Shown here: in pieces, positions 43,402-53,034 of the stretch
How the letters are laid out: each line of letters starts with the position of its first letter
Position numbering within the stretch: position 1 is the stretch's first letter
Assembly (NCBI RefSeq): GCF_012563545.1
Contig: NZ_CP050804.1
Coordinates: forward strand, 620,001-684,000
Reading direction: 5' to 3'
Origin: Arcanobacterium buesumense
GTDB lineage: Bacteria; Actinomycetota; Actinomycetes; Actinomycetales; Actinomycetaceae
Length of the DNA: 64,000 nt
Notes under the pieces: generated by a model
Databases searched by the model: none
The model's input: the letters and a program-made list of their open reading frames with translations, nothing else
What the model was told of the DNA's origin: nothing
Position numbers and translations under genes: made by a program

Positions 43402-46302
43402 GTGGCTAAGGTCCGCGTCCATGAACTTGCTAAAGAGATTGGTGTGACAAGTAAGAAATTACTTGAAGTGCTTAAATCTGAAGGCGAATTCGTTAAATCT
43501 GCGTCCTCGTCAATCGAGGCACCAGTCGTGCGTAAAGCACGTGAATATTTTGAAAATCATCCCGATGAAGTGGATAAGAAGAAGGTTGCTAAGAAGCCAG
43601 CTCCCAAGGCTACGCCAACGAGCGTAAGCCCAGCTAAGGCTGCAGCGCCTCAAGAGACACCAGCTTCGGCTAGTGTTGAAAAACCAAGCGCACCAGCTCC
43701 GGCTGCGCCAAAACCTGCAGTCAAAAAAGCTACTGCAAAAACAGCTGCGAGCAAACCGGCACCTAAGAAGCCAGGCCAGGTAGCAGCTAAGGCGCCAACT
43801 GCGCCAGCTGGCGAATCTACCGCGAACGAAGCTAAGCCAGCAAAGAAGCCAAGCCCAGCACCACGCCCGGTTGCTCATGGCGTGACTCCAGGTTCAGCAC
43901 ATGCCTCAGCAGAAGCTGCCCGTGATGCTGCTCCACCGCGTCCAAGTGGTGGCCGTGGCCCACGTCCAGGTGCGCCACGCCCGGGTAACTCCCCATTTGC
44001 GCCTAAGCAAGGAATGGGTGGACGCAATGGACAGGGTGGTCAAGGCCGCGGTCCACGTCCGAACGGATCATCCTTTGCTGGCAAGGGCCAAGGAGGCCGT
44101 GGCGGCCAAGGAGGCCGTGGCGGTCAAGGCGGCCAAGGCGGTCAAGGCCGCGGTCCACGCCCAGAAGGCAGTGCTCGTCCAGCACGTACCGGAACAGGCG
44201 TGCGTCCAAGTCCGAATATGATGCCGGAACAACAAGTACCAGCTGCTACTCCAAACCGCGGCGGTGGCCGTGGCCGTGGAGGTAACGGTGGCGGCGGTTT
44301 CGGTGGCGGTAATAACGCTGGCGGACGTCCTGGGTTTACCCGTTCAGGCGGTAAAGCACGCGGCGGTTCAACTGCAGGTGCATTCGGACGCCAAGGAGGC
44401 GGCCGTGGCAACCGCAAGTCTAAGCGGGCAAAACGTCAAGAGTGGGAAGAGCAGCAATCACCGATGCTCCAAGGCGTCCAGATTCCACGTGGCGATGGTT
44501 CCACTGTGGTTCGGGTACGCGCTGGCGCATCTCTAGCTGACTTCGCAGAACGCATTGAAGCAGATCCAGCAGCATTGGTTACCGTCTTGTTCCGTATGGG
44601 CGAGATGGCAACAGCTAACCAGTCCTTGGACGAAGATACCTTCGCACTCCTTGGTGCCGAACTTGGTTATGACATCAAGATCATGAGCCCAGAAGACGAA
44701 GATCGTGAGATTCTCGAATCCTTCGACATTGATATTGACGCTGAGCACGCTGACGAATCTGAAGAAGATCGTGTGCCACGTCCACCAGTAGTGACCGTTA
44801 TGGGCCACGTTGACCACGGTAAAACCAAGCTTCTTGACGCGATCCGTAACGCCGACGTCGTCGAAGGCGAAGCTGGTGGTATTACCCAGTCCATCGGTGC
44901 ATACCAGACTCACGTCAAGGCCGAAGACGGCGAACGTGCCATCACCTTCATTGACACCCCTGGTCACGAAGCCTTCACCCAGATGCGTGCCCGTGGTGCG
45001 GACATCACCGACGTCGCCATCTTGGTTGTTGCTGCAAATGACGGCGTCATGCCGCAAACCGTTGAAGCAATCAATCACGCACAGGCCGCAAACGTGCCGA
45101 TCGTCGTCGCCGTGAACAAGATCGATGTTGATGGTGCAAACCCAGATAAGGTTCGTGCCCAGCTCACCGAATACAACTTGGTTGCCGAAGAATATGGCGG
45201 TGACGTCGCATTCGTCGATATCTCTGCTAAGCAACGAATCAATATTCCGGCCTTACTCGAAACCGTACTCACCACCTCCGATATTCTCGTTACCCCAATG
45301 GCTAACCCGAACAAGCCAGCGCGTGGTGTAGCGATTGAAGCAAAGCTCGATCAGGGTCGTGGCTCGATTATTACCGCGCTCGTCCAAGAAGGAACATTGC
45401 GTATCGGTGATCCGATCGTCGTTGGTACCGCCTATGGTCGTGTGCGTGCCATGATTGACGAACACGGTAACCGGCTGACTGAAGCTGGCCCGGCACGTCC
45501 GGTTCAGGTTCTTGGTTTGACCTCGGTTCCTGGGGCTGGCGATCAACTCATCGTCGCTGACGATGATCGTACCGCACGCCAGATTGCGGAACGTCGCGAA
45601 ACTGCCAAGCGTGCAGCAACTTTGGCCAAGCGTCGCAAGCGCGTCTCGCTTGAGGATCTCAACGCAGCTATCGAAGAAGGCAAGATCGAAAACCTCAACC
45701 TCATTATCAAGGGTGACTCCTCTGGTTCGGTTGAAGCACTCGAAGCATCCTTGCTCGATATCGAGATCGGTGGCGACGAAGTCCAACTCAACGTGATCCA
45801 TCGCGGTGTTGGTGCAATTACGCAGTCCGACGTCGATCTGGCAACCGTTGACAACGCCATCATCATTGGCTTCAACGTTCGCCCAGCAGAGCGAGTAACG
45901 GAATTGGCTGATGCTGAAGGCGTAGAGATGAAGTTCTACTCCGTCATCTACGCGGCAATCGACGAAGTCGAGGCGGCTATGAAGGGCAAGCTCAAGCCGA
46001 TCTACGAAGAAGTTCAAGTGGCAACTGCTGAGATTCGCCAGGTGTTTAAGTCCGGTAAGGCTGGTCTTATCGCTGGGTCGATCGTTCGTTCTGGTTCGAT
46101 CCGTCGCGGTCACAAGGCACGCCTGATCCGTGACGGTAAGACGATTGCGGAAAACCTGGAGATCGTATCGTTGCGTCGTGAAAAAGATGATGTGACTGAA
46201 GTGCGCGAAGGCTACGAGTGTGGTATCACTCTTGGCTACAAGGATATTGCCGAAGGTGACATCATCGAAACGTATGAGATGCGTGAGAAGCCACGCGACT
46301 GA
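43402..46302 (+). CDS. infB: Translation initiation factor IF-2
   Basis: 966 aa from GTG at 43402 with AAGGAGA six bases upstream. An IF2-N domain ([20 protein letters not shown]) is followed by a low-complexity Ala/Pro/Lys then Gly/Arg/Gln-rich linker to about residue 345, including tandem GGQGGRG-like units encoded at about 44090-44150. A second N-domain follows. The G domain has [12 protein letters not shown] near residue 467, [17 protein letters not shown] and [15 protein letters not shown]. Domains II-IV complete it. The long repetitive linker is typical of actinobacterial IF-2. Confidence 0.97.
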   Translation: MAKVRVHELAKEIGVTSKKLLEVLKSEGEFVKSASSSIEAPVVRKAREYFENHPDEVDKKKVAKKPAPKATPTSVSPAKAAAPQETPASASVEKPSAPAPAAPKPAVKKATAKTAASKPAPKKPGQVAAKAPTAPAGESTANEAKPAKKPSPAPRPVAHGVTPGSAHASAEAARDAAPPRPSGGRGPRPGAPRPGNSPFAPKQGMGGRNGQGGQGRGPRPNGSSFAGKGQGGRGGQGGRGGQGGQGGQGRGPRPEGSARPARTGTGVRPSPNMMPEQQVPAATPNRGGGRGRGGNGGGGFGGGNNAGGRPGFTRSGGKARGGSTAGAFGRQGGGRGNRKSKRAKRQEWEEQQSPMLQGVQIPRGDGSTVVRVRAGASLADFAERIEADPAALVTVLFRMGEMATANQSLDEDTFALLGAELGYDIKIMSPEDEDREILESFDIDIDAEHADESEEDRVPRPPVVTVMGHVDHGKTKLLDAIRNADVVEGEAGGITQSIGAYQTHVKAEDGERAITFIDTPGHEAFTQMRARGADITDVAILVVAANDGVMPQTVEAINHAQAANVPIVVAVNKIDVDGANPDKVRAQLTEYNLVAEEYGGDVAFVDISAKQRINIPALLETVLTTSDILVTPMANPNKPARGVAIEAKLDQGRGSIITALVQEGTLRIGDPIVVGTAYGRVRAMIDEHGNRLTEAGPARPVQVLGLTSVPGAGDQLIVADDDRTARQIAERRETAKRAATLAKRRKRVSLEDLNAAIEEGKIENLNLIIKGDSSGSVEALEASLLDIEIGGDEVQLNVIHRGVGAITQSDVDLATVDNAIIIGFNVRPAERVTELADAEGVEMKFYSVIYAAIDEVEAAMKGKLKPIYEEVQVATAEIRQVFKSGKAGLIAGSIVRSGSIRRGHKARLIRDGKTIAENLEIVSLRREKDDVTEVREGYECGITLGYKDIAEGDIIETYEMREKPRD

Positions 46303-46334
46303 TCGTTACGTGACTATACGCAAAGTGAGGAAAC

Positions 46335-46790
46335 ATGGTTAATCCACGAGCAGCTAGAGTAGCTGAGCGTATTCAGCAAATAGTTGCCTCCATGCTCGGT
46401 AAGCAGATCAAGGATCCGCGGTTAGGCATGGTGACAATTACTGATGTGCGCGTTACTGGAGATCTTCAGCATGCAGATGTGTTCTACACCGTTTTCGGTG
46501 ACGAACACGATGCGAAGAGCACCGCAGCCGCATTGCGTTCTGCCACCGGAGTGATTCGCTCCAATGTTGGAAAGCAGCTCGGATTGCGCTTGACTCCATC
46601 GTTGGCTTTCCATCTCGATGCTTTGCCAGAGTCAGCAAAGTCTATTGAAGACTTGCTGGTTGCTGCTAAGTTTAGGGATGAGCAGATCCGCCAGATGGCT
46701 CGAGAAGCACAGTATGCGGGAGATCCAGATCCCTACCGTCGTCCAGAAGACGACGAGCAGGACGAACCCGTCGAGGATTTCGCACAGTAG
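46335..46790 (+). CDS. rbfA: Ribosome-binding factor A
   Basis: 151 aa. A KH-like 30S maturation factor. Motifs: RVAERIQQIVASMLGKQIKDPRLGMVTITDVRVTGDLQHADVFYTVF (in parts) and a C-terminal acidic tail (PEDDEQDEPVEDF). GTGAGGAAAC lies upstream of the ATG. The stop TAG overlaps the truB GTG by one base. Confidence 0.95.
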   Translation: MVNPRAARVAERIQQIVASMLGKQIKDPRLGMVTITDVRVTGDLQHADVFYTVFGDEHDAKSTAAALRSATGVIRSNVGKQLGLRLTPSLAFHLDALPESAKSIEDLLVAAKFRDEQIRQMAREAQYAGDPDPYRRPEDDEQDEPVEDFAQ

Positions 46791-47815
46791 TGGCGCGAAA
46801 TCGTCAACAGATGCAAGATCGCCCCCGGCGCGTAATGCCGTGGGGCGATCTGCCGCGTGGTGGACATGAAGCTGCCGATGGGTTAATTTTGATCGACAAA
46901 CCGCAAGGTGTGACCTCGCACGATGTTGTGGGTGCGATGCGCCGGTTGGGTGCGACTCGCAAAGTTGGACACACCGGAACTCTTGATCCGATGGCTACCG
47001 GTTTATTGACGGTAGCGTTTGGGCGGGCCACTAAACTCGTCCAGTATCTCACTGGTGCTGATAAGCGGTATCTTGCACGCATTGTTATTGGTGTGGGTAC
47101 GGATTCGGATGATGCTGATGGTACTGCGATAGCGCCAACTGCCGCGCAGAGTGCACGTGTTGGCCAGATTACGGCTGCGGATATTGATGGTGCGATGGCT
47201 GAACTTACCGGCTCGATCCAGCAGGTTCCGGCAACTGTTTCGGCGAAGAAGATTGGCGGTAAACGCGCCCATGATCTGGTTCGTGACGGGCATGATGTGG
47301 AGCTTGCTGCACAGTCAGTAATAATCCATAGTTTTGACCGTACCAGCGATGTTGTTGCGCATACCCACCAGATGGAGGGGTTGAGCTTCCCGGTGTTGGC
47401 GTTCGATGTGAGTGTGGCGGTTTCTTCGGGAACCTATATTCGTGCGTTGGCTCGCGATCTTGGCGAAAAACTGGGGGTGGGTGCGCATTTGACGATGTTG
47501 CGCCGCACCCAGGTTGGCAAGTGGGATATTGCGGATGCGCATACGGTCGAGGCCCTGTGTGAGCTGATAGTGGGCGAGCAGTCGTTGCCGATCGTGGGTA
47601 TTGATGCGGTGTGTGCTCTAACGTTCTCCCGGATTTCGGTGACTGCCCAGGAGGCTGAGCGCCTCGGGCGCGGGCTTTTTATTGAACGCCGTGATCCAGA
47701 GCGTATTGCGGGTGCCAATAAATGGCCGGCGTGTGCGTTTTTAGGTGAGCAGGCGGTTGCTATCGTTTCGCCGCGTTCCAAACAGTTGAAACCTGATTTA
47801 CAGATTCGGATCTAG
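46790..47815 (+). CDS. truB: tRNA pseudouridine-55 synthase
   Basis: 341 aa from a GTG that shares its G with the rbfA stop. Catalytic Asp is in GHTGTLDPMATGLL. Other motifs are LILIDKPQGVTSHDVV, KRYLARIVIGVGTDSDDADG and SSGTYIRALARDLGEKLG. It makes pseudouridine 55 in the T loop of tRNAs. An N-terminal basic stretch of about 28 residues precedes the core. The 72-bp hairpin element follows 25 bases downstream. Confidence 0.95.
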   Translation: MARNRQQMQDRPRRVMPWGDLPRGGHEAADGLILIDKPQGVTSHDVVGAMRRLGATRKVGHTGTLDPMATGLLTVAFGRATKLVQYLTGADKRYLARIVIGVGTDSDDADGTAIAPTAAQSARVGQITAADIDGAMAELTGSIQQVPATVSAKKIGGKRAHDLVRDGHDVELAAQSVIIHSFDRTSDVVAHTHQMEGLSFPVLAFDVSVAVSSGTYIRALARDLGEKLGVGAHLTMLRRTQVGKWDIADAHTVEALCELIVGEQSLPIVGIDAVCALTFSRISVTAQEAERLGRGLFIERRDPERIAGANKWPACAFLGEQAVAIVSPRSKQLKPDLQIRI

Positions 47816-47840
47816 ATGTAGGGCAGTGCTGCGAGATTAG

Positions 47841-47912
47841 TGTGCACGAAACCGGGGAATACGGGGCGATAGGGTGCTATAGCGCACGATCTCCCCGTAT
47901 TCCCCGGTTTTG
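47841..47912 (+). repeat. 72-bp hairpin repeat, copy 1 (terminator of truB)
   Basis: Identical over all 72 bases to 54334-54405 and in the same orientation. The outer arms, aaaccggggaatacgggg and its reverse complement, form an 18-bp perfect stem; an inner gtgc-tatagc-gcac stem lies at the tip. It ends in TTTTG, so it can act as a Rho-independent terminator for truB. Confidence 0.92.
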
Positions 47913-47945
47913 GTAGCTCATCTGATTATTAATGTGCGCATTAGC

Positions 47946-47991
47946 TTGAACACGCAGGAAAATGCTTTTATAACGAATTCCGTTTCGTTAT
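47946..47991 (+). promoter_or_regulatory. Promoter overlapping a perfect palindrome (operator candidate)
   Basis: TTGAAC (47946-47951), a 17-base spacer, and TATAAC (47969-47974) form the best sigma-70-type promoter I see in the window. The palindrome ATAACGAA-N6-TTCGTTAT (47970-47991) covers the -10 and the expected start point. A repressor bound there would block transcription of the lipoprotein and ABC genes. No regulator gene is adjacent. Confidence 0.7.
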
Positions 47992-48039
47992 CATGTGTAG
48001 ATAAACAGCTCAATGGTGAGAAATTTTCGGGAGGGATAT

Positions 48040-49002
48040 ATGCAACGGTTTTTGCGAGTTGTAGTTGCCATGATGTTGACCGGCAGTATCCTAAGCGCCT
48101 GTAGCGAAGAACCGCCTCCACCGCAAAGTTCAGTGGACGATGTTGATGTTACTGGGTTGAACTTGAAGGCAGATATTGATCGTGACTCATGGATGATTAC
48201 TTTGCCGGCAGATCGTTTTGGAATTTCTCGAGATGAAGAGGATATAATTTCTTCGGCGTATATGGGAGCCAGTATGACGTGCTACAAGAAATATGCGCCT
48301 GATCAAATTTGGGTAGATTTACCTCCTCTTTCTGGCTTAAATGCGATGAATCCTCCTGTTTTCTCGGAATTTGGCGTGTGGCGAGTAGGTATGGCGCAGC
48401 AATTTGGTTTTGATGCTCCTGCGACTGCTCGTATTCCTATTGCAGGGCGTTCTGATGTTCGCACACCTATTTCCAGAGAAGTAGTTGCGAAAGTTTACAA
48501 AGATCGAGGGGCGATCCCTACGGATGTTTTCGAAAAAGCAGTTGCTTCGTGCGAGGATGATCTAGATATTCAAAAGTTTAAAAACCCTTACGAGTTGGTT
48601 ATTGCGCCGTGGTGGGATGAGATTAATCAGGCGCGAGCCAAGCTATTTGACGACGATGCGGCTCGCCAAATTTATAACGACGTTGCTAGTTGTTTCGAAT
48701 CCGAGGGTTTGAAAATGGCAGAGGAAGGGTTTGGGGGAGTTGAGAACTTCGATTTTCGGCGTAAAAAGAATAATCCTTATCCTGCTAAAGAAGAGATAGA
48801 TATTGCACTGAAAGTAGCTCAATGCCAGGAGAAATTCGATGCTACACCGAAGCTTGCTGAGATTTTAGCTGAGAAACAAGCCGACATTATTAAGAAATAT
48901 CCGAATGAATTTGTTTCGGGCCGCCAAAAGATCGATGCTCTCGTTGCAGATGCGAAGCAATACATACAAGAACATCCCGATGTTTACGTTAAAACGGACT
49001 AG
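48040..49002 (+). CDS. Lipoprotein paralogue 1 of the three-gene set
   Basis: 320 aa from ATG at 48040 with GGGAGGGAT just upstream. The signal peptide RFLRVVVAMMLTGS leads to the lipobox ILSAC, so the mature protein should be lipid-anchored outside the membrane. After a Pro-rich linker come WMITLPADRF, PPVFSEFGVW and MAQQFGF, shared with the two next genes. Besides the lipobox Cys it has exactly four Cys (MTCYKK, ASCEDD, ASCFES, AQCQEK), all aligned with the paralogues, so two disulfides are likely. I do not recognise the family. It is the most divergent of the three. Confidence 0.88.
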   Translation: MQRFLRVVVAMMLTGSILSACSEEPPPPQSSVDDVDVTGLNLKADIDRDSWMITLPADRFGISRDEEDIISSAYMGASMTCYKKYAPDQIWVDLPPLSGLNAMNPPVFSEFGVWRVGMAQQFGFDAPATARIPIAGRSDVRTPISREVVAKVYKDRGAIPTDVFEKAVASCEDDLDIQKFKNPYELVIAPWWDEINQARAKLFDDDAARQIYNDVASCFESEGLKMAEEGFGGVENFDFRRKKNNPYPAKEEIDIALKVAQCQEKFDATPKLAEILAEKQADIIKKYPNEFVSGRQKIDALVADAKQYIQEHPDVYVKTD

Positions 49003-49093
49003 TTCTTATGTGCAGTCGGTCTCTTCATCACGGATATAGAGTCGTGAGTTGTCTGCGTTTCGAACGAATATGGTGAGGATAGGGAGTTTAAGT

Positions 49094-50041
49094 ATGTTCA
49101 TTAAGAAATATGGAGTGTTCCTTGTTTCTCTCATGATGGTTGTGAGCGCCTGTTCTTCTGTTGATTCTGGGGTAGACGTAGACTCGTCTGCATCTTCTAG
49201 CATGGGTCTGAATCTGAGCGCGGAAGTTGATAAAGAGTTATGGACGGTAACGTTGCCATGGGATCGTTACACGATGACGGATGAACAGCGCATTATCCTT
49301 GTTTCTGCAGAATCTTTTGGACTTGCCGAGTGTACACGTGAGAATATGCAAGACGTTGCATGGACTGCAACATTGCCGGAAGCCCTCAAGGGTGTTAACC
49401 CGCATGTTTTTATGGAATTTGGGCCGTGGGTTAAAGAAATGGCACAGCAATATGGTTTTTCGTCAGCCGAATTCTCAGATGTACCGATCAATGGTCGCGA
49501 TCTTGTGGCTAAGAGCAAAGAACAACGTGATCGAGAAAGAAAAGGGATGCAGAGCAATGCTACGTTTTCAGAGCGAGACATAGAGCTTATGCATGAAACG
49601 TGTGATTCGTATCCCCAAGTTAAGAGATTTCAGTTAAAAGAACTCGATGTGCAGGGTCCATGGACAAAATTACTGGCTGATACTCGCGATCAAATTTTCG
49701 AGGATAGTCGCGGTAAAGCAGTTGTGGAAGAACTGGCTCAATGTTTCATAAGTAAGGGGCTTAAACCAATTGAGGGCGTTCCCGGATATGTAGAAGGAGT
49801 TAGCCCACAACGTAACCCGACTTCAGAGAGTATTGCTCTTGCTTTGAAGGCTGTGGAGTGTCAAGAAGAAACTGATGCGACGCCGCGGTTGGCGCAGGTG
49901 TGGGCTGATTTGCAGGCTCCGATTGTGAAGAAGTATGCCAAAGAGTTGATAGCCCAGCGTGAGTTGATTGACGAGCGGGTAGCAGAAGCAAAACAATATA
50001 TACAAGAACACCCTGAGCTATTGGAACCTCCGGGGAAGTGA
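49094..50041 (+). CDS. Lipoprotein paralogue 2
   Basis: 315 aa from ATG at 49094 (MFIKKYGVFLVSLMMVVSAC), with AGGGAG about nine bases upstream. The lipobox is VVSAC. The body shares WTVTLPWDRY, PHVFMEFGPW and MAQQYGF with its neighbours, and the same four Cys (AECTRE, ETCDSY, AQCFIS, VECQEE). Its C-terminal 55 residues are nearly the same as in paralogue 3, at DNA level too, while the rest has diverged, which points to gene conversion. Function unknown; probably a surface binding protein working with the ABC system downstream. Confidence 0.88.
   Translation: MFIKKYGVFLVSLMMVVSACSSVDSGVDVDSSASSSMGLNLSAEVDKELWTVTLPWDRYTMTDEQRIILVSAESFGLAECTRENMQDVAWTATLPEALKGVNPHVFMEFGPWVKEMAQQYGFSSAEFSDVPINGRDLVAKSKEQRDRERKGMQSNATFSERDIELMHETCDSYPQVKRFQLKELDVQGPWTKLLADTRDQIFEDSRGKAVVEELAQCFISKGLKPIEGVPGYVEGVSPQRNPTSESIALALKAVECQEETDATPRLAQVWADLQAPIVKKYAKELIAQRELIDERVAEAKQYIQEHPELLEPPGK
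49865..49927 (+). repeat. 63-bp tract identical to 50872-50934
   Basis: Inside the 3' end of paralogue 2, 63 bases match the corresponding part of paralogue 3 exactly; a further 35-base identical run follows around 49980-50014. The upstream two-thirds of the genes are far more diverged. Confidence 0.9.
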
Positions 50042-50072
50042 TAGTTCATGACGGTGAAGTTAGTGGCGGTTT

Positions 50073-51047
50073 ATGGCGATGAAGAAAGTGAATAGTTCTA
50101 TGAAAAAGCATGTAATGTCGATGATTGTACTATCAAGTGCGTTGTTTTTGAGTGGAGCGTGTTCTCCTGATACTTCAGCTGGCGAGGCGGAACCATCTAC
50201 CTCGCCGGTTGGGGTTGATGTTTCGGTGAAGGTTGATCGGGATTCGTGGGTTATTGAGTTGCCGTGGGATAGGTATCGACTTACCCGTGAGGAAGAGGCG
50301 TATTTACTTTCCGCATGGTCGGCAGCAAAGGCGGAGTGTACTCGGGCTAAACTGGACGGGTTGGTATGGACTGGAATTCCACCAGAGGTGATGCTACAGG
50401 TTAATCCGCCGGTGTTTAGTGAGTTTGGTCCGTGGAATAAGGATATGGCTGCGCAGTTCGGGTTTACCCGGGTTGAGACTTCGAAAACACCGATCGCGAA
50501 TCGTGGATTGAGTGCGCGAAGCGCGGAAACTAAAACTGCTTGGGCGCTTCGAGAAGAGTCAAACGCTAGAGTGCTAGAAACGGCTGAGGATAAGTTTCAT
50601 GAGGCATGTGATTCATATCCACTATCTAAGAAGTTCGATGTGAGAGAAGTCAGTGGTTCGGGTCCATGGTTTAATGAGTTTGGCGAGATTGAGATCAAAT
50701 TGTTTGATGATCCGCGGGCGCAGGAGATCGCGGGTGAGTTGGAGGCGTGTTTTGATAAGCAGGGGTTGCAGATGAGTTCTGCATCACCCGGCTTTGTGGA
50801 AGGTGTTGATAGTTTTATTGATCCGACTGAGGAGAGTATCGCGATTGCGTTGAAGGCGGCGCAATGTCAGGAAGAAACTGATGCGACGCCGCGGTTGGCG
50901 CAGGTGTGGGCTGATTTGCAGGCTCCGATTGTGCAGAAGTATGCCAAGGAGCTGATAGCCCAGCGCCAGTTGATCGATGAACGAGTAGCAGAAGCAAAAC
51001 AATATATACAAGAACACCCCGAACTATTTGAACTACCAACTAAATAA
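50073..51047 (+). CDS. Lipoprotein paralogue 3
   Basis: Up to 324 aa; ATGs at 50073, 50079 and 50100 are all possible starts, and the site GTGGCGG before 50073 is only moderate. The lipobox is LSGAC after MSMIVLSSALF. It shares WVIELPWDRYRLTREEE, PPVFSEFGPW and MAAQFGF and the four Cys (AECTRA, EACDSY, EACFDK, AQCQEE). It ends in a Gln/Glu/Lys-rich helix like paralogue 2. It lies 54 bases before the adaptor gene of the ABC transporter, in the same direction. Confidence 0.86.
   Translation: MAMKKVNSSMKKHVMSMIVLSSALFLSGACSPDTSAGEAEPSTSPVGVDVSVKVDRDSWVIELPWDRYRLTREEEAYLLSAWSAAKAECTRAKLDGLVWTGIPPEVMLQVNPPVFSEFGPWNKDMAAQFGFTRVETSKTPIANRGLSARSAETKTAWALREESNARVLETAEDKFHEACDSYPLSKKFDVREVSGSGPWFNEFGEIEIKLFDDPRAQEIAGELEACFDKQGLQMSSASPGFVEGVDSFIDPTEESIAIALKAAQCQEETDATPRLAQVWADLQAPIVQKYAKELIAQRQLIDERVAEAKQYIQEHPELFELPTK
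50872..50934 (+). repeat. 63-bp tract identical to 49865-49927
   Basis: Partner of the tract in paralogue 2, at the same place in the reading frame of paralogue 3. Identity at third codon positions suggests recent exchange rather than selection on protein. Confidence 0.9.
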
Positions 51048-51100
51048 AACCACTTAGAATAACCCGTGTAATTTCGCGTATCAAAAGGAAAAGCATACTG

Positions 51101-52372
51101 ATGCACAATGAAGAACCGCAGCAAACGAATAAAAAACGCTACGCATGGATCATCGTCACCATCATCATAGCCATAGCGGTACTTATTGGTGCATTCTTGC
51201 TGGGACGATTTGTGCGTTCAGGAAATGACGAAGCAATCGCCAACGCACAACATAAACCAGAAATAACCGCCCAAGTCGAAGAACGGGAATTCCCTGCTGA
51301 GCCGATAGAAATTCAGGGAAGCGTACAACTAGGCTCAACCTTCCCGGTCACAGTTGCAGCCGGTGAAGGTGGACAAGCAATCGTCACTGCCACACCACGC
51401 TCGCCAGGCGAAACAATCTCCTCCGGGCAACTTCTCGCCCAAGTATCTGGCAGGCCAGTTATTGCACTCGATCTTCCCTTTGATATGTATCGCGATATTA
51501 AAACCGGAGATACTGGCGCCGATGTTCGCGAACTACAACGTGCTCTCGTACGACTCGGACTATACCGTGGCATCGTCGATGGCGAATATGGACCGCTCAC
51601 CGCAAACGCTATGAAGGAACTATATAAGCGCGTTGGGGCAGTGTTGCCCGAACCACCCAAAGAACCAGAGGCACAACCAGCAGCTGCGCAAAGCCAAGCA
51701 CAAGAACCACAGAGCAATCCGGCAGATCAAGGCGCAACTTCCACGCCGTCTAACTCCCCAACACAACCAGCTACCCAAACACCCAAAAAACTCAACCTCC
51801 CAACAATAAAAGCAAACGAAATATTCTCCCTCACCCAAGGCTCTGCAACCATTATCGAGATAGCGCCACTGAACACCAAAATCAGTGCAGAAACACCACT
51901 CACGAAACTCCGAAGTGGGAAAGCAATCGCAGTCGCCCGCGTCGGCGTCGGAGACAAAAACCTCTTCAGCGTCGGAGCAAACGTTGAACTGAGCGCCGTC
52001 GGCTCAACCGAAAAACAACAAGCCACCGTCAACGCAATCAGTGAGTTCAAAGACGCCGATGTGAACAACCCCGCCGCACAACTGCCCGGGCACGATGTTA
52101 GCGTGGACCTACCCGGCGAAGGATACACCGACGGACAAGAAATCATCCTCTCCATCGCAAACACCGAACGGCAAGCCGTCTCCGGACTCACTGTTCCGCT
52201 CAGCGCACTACGCGAAGATACCGGCACAACCTACGTGTTAAAGAAAGACCCAGCAATCAAACCAGAAGGAACAGCGAAAATAGAAGTCAGTGTAGGACGA
52301 ACCTTCGACGGATTCGCCCTCATCACCAGCGACAACATCCAAGCCGGCGACACCGTGGTCATAGGCCAATGA
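51101..52372 (+). CDS. MacA/HlyD-like ABC-transporter adaptor with a peptidoglycan-binding domain
   Basis: 423 aa from ATG at 51101, with AAAAGGAAAAG upstream. One N-terminal membrane helix (AWIIVTIIIAIAVLIGAFLL) anchors it outside. A barrel-sandwich region follows (TPRSPGETISSGQLLAQVSGRPV), then a PG_binding_1 domain at about residues 130-180 (DTGADVRELQRALVRLGLY, DGEYGPLTANAMKEL). A Pro/Gln/Ala-rich linker spans about 185-228, then beta-rich adaptor domains with VPLSALREDTGTTYV. It should link the ABC permease to the cell wall. It overlaps the ATPase gene as ATGA. Confidence 0.88.
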   Translation: MHNEEPQQTNKKRYAWIIVTIIIAIAVLIGAFLLGRFVRSGNDEAIANAQHKPEITAQVEEREFPAEPIEIQGSVQLGSTFPVTVAAGEGGQAIVTATPRSPGETISSGQLLAQVSGRPVIALDLPFDMYRDIKTGDTGADVRELQRALVRLGLYRGIVDGEYGPLTANAMKELYKRVGAVLPEPPKEPEAQPAAAQSQAQEPQSNPADQGATSTPSNSPTQPATQTPKKLNLPTIKANEIFSLTQGSATIIEIAPLNTKISAETPLTKLRSGKAIAVARVGVGDKNLFSVGANVELSAVGSTEKQQATVNAISEFKDADVNNPAAQLPGHDVSVDLPGEGYTDGQEIILSIANTERQAVSGLTVPLSALREDTGTTYVLKKDPAIKPEGTAKIEVSVGRTFDGFALITSDNIQAGDTVVIGQ

Positions 52373-53034
52373 GCGTACTCAAACTGCGCAACATCCGCAA
52401 AACCTATGATGTGAAACCACCGGTGCCCGTACTACACGGCGTTGACCTCGACGTCGAAGCAGGAGAACGCGTAGCCATCGTCGGATACTCAGGAGCAGGA
52501 AAATCCACACTGCTCAACATTATGGGACTACTCGACGAAGCAACCTCCGGCGAATACGAGCTCGACGGGCACCTGACAACAAAACTCAGCGCCCGAAAAC
52601 GCGATCGGCTCCGAGCCGAAGTACTGGGATTCGTATTTCAGGACTATCACGTACTAGGGCATCGAACCGTACGCGAAAATCTCGATATCAAACTCGCGAT
52701 CTCCGGGATTGATCCGGCACAGCGCGAAACCGTCGTCGACGAAGCATTAGCAAATGTTGGACTAACAGAGCGGAAAAACTCCCTCTCTAGGCTACTTTCC
52801 GGCGGAGAAAAACAACGCCTCGCAATCGCGCGCGCCATCATCACCCACCCCAGAGTCCTCCTCGCCGACGAGCCAACCGGAAACCTCGACTCAGTCAACG
52901 CCAAAACCGTACTCGACCTCTTCGACCAGCAAGCAGCCAACGGAGTCGCCGTCGTCGTCATCACCCACGATGATCGCCTCGCATCGTGGGCACAACGCGT
53001 CCTCCACTTAAAGGACGGCAAAATCTATGAGTAA
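52369..53034 (+). CDS. ABC transporter ATPase, MacB/LolD type
   Basis: 221 aa. Walker A is VGYSGAGKSTLLN near residues 38-50, Q-loop FVFQDYHVLGHRTVRENL, signature LSGGEKQRLAIARAI, Walker B VLLADEPTGNLD, and the switch His in VVVITHDDRLASWA. This is the family that powers mechanotransmission-type transporters such as MacB, LolD and FtsE. It overlaps the adaptor by four bases and the permease by eight, so the three are one complex. Confidence 0.95.
   Translation: MSVLKLRNIRKTYDVKPPVPVLHGVDLDVEAGERVAIVGYSGAGKSTLLNIMGLLDEATSGEYELDGHLTTKLSARKRDRLRAEVLGFVFQDYHVLGHRTVRENLDIKLAISGIDPAQRETVVDEALANVGLTERKNSLSRLLSGGEKQRLAIARAIITHPRVLLADEPTGNLDSVNAKTVLDLFDQQAANGVAVVVITHDDRLASWAQRVLHLKDGKIYE

Noticed and set aside
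44085-44160. Short tandem repeats of a GGCCAAGGAGG-like unit, at first sight a repeat array
   Set aside because: They lie in frame inside infB and encode its Gly/Arg/Gln-rich linker, which is usual in actinobacterial IF-2. No spacers or conserved palindromic repeats of CRISPR type.
43510-46113. Long open frames on the minus strand across infB
   Set aside because: They are compositional mirrors of infB in Gly/Arg/Glu-rich sequence, have no ribosome sites and no recognisable domains.
49003-49093. TTTCGAACGAA upstream of lipoprotein 2 as a second copy of the operator
   Set aside because: Only part of the half-site is present and the spacing differs from the 47970-47991 palindrome; too weak to claim.
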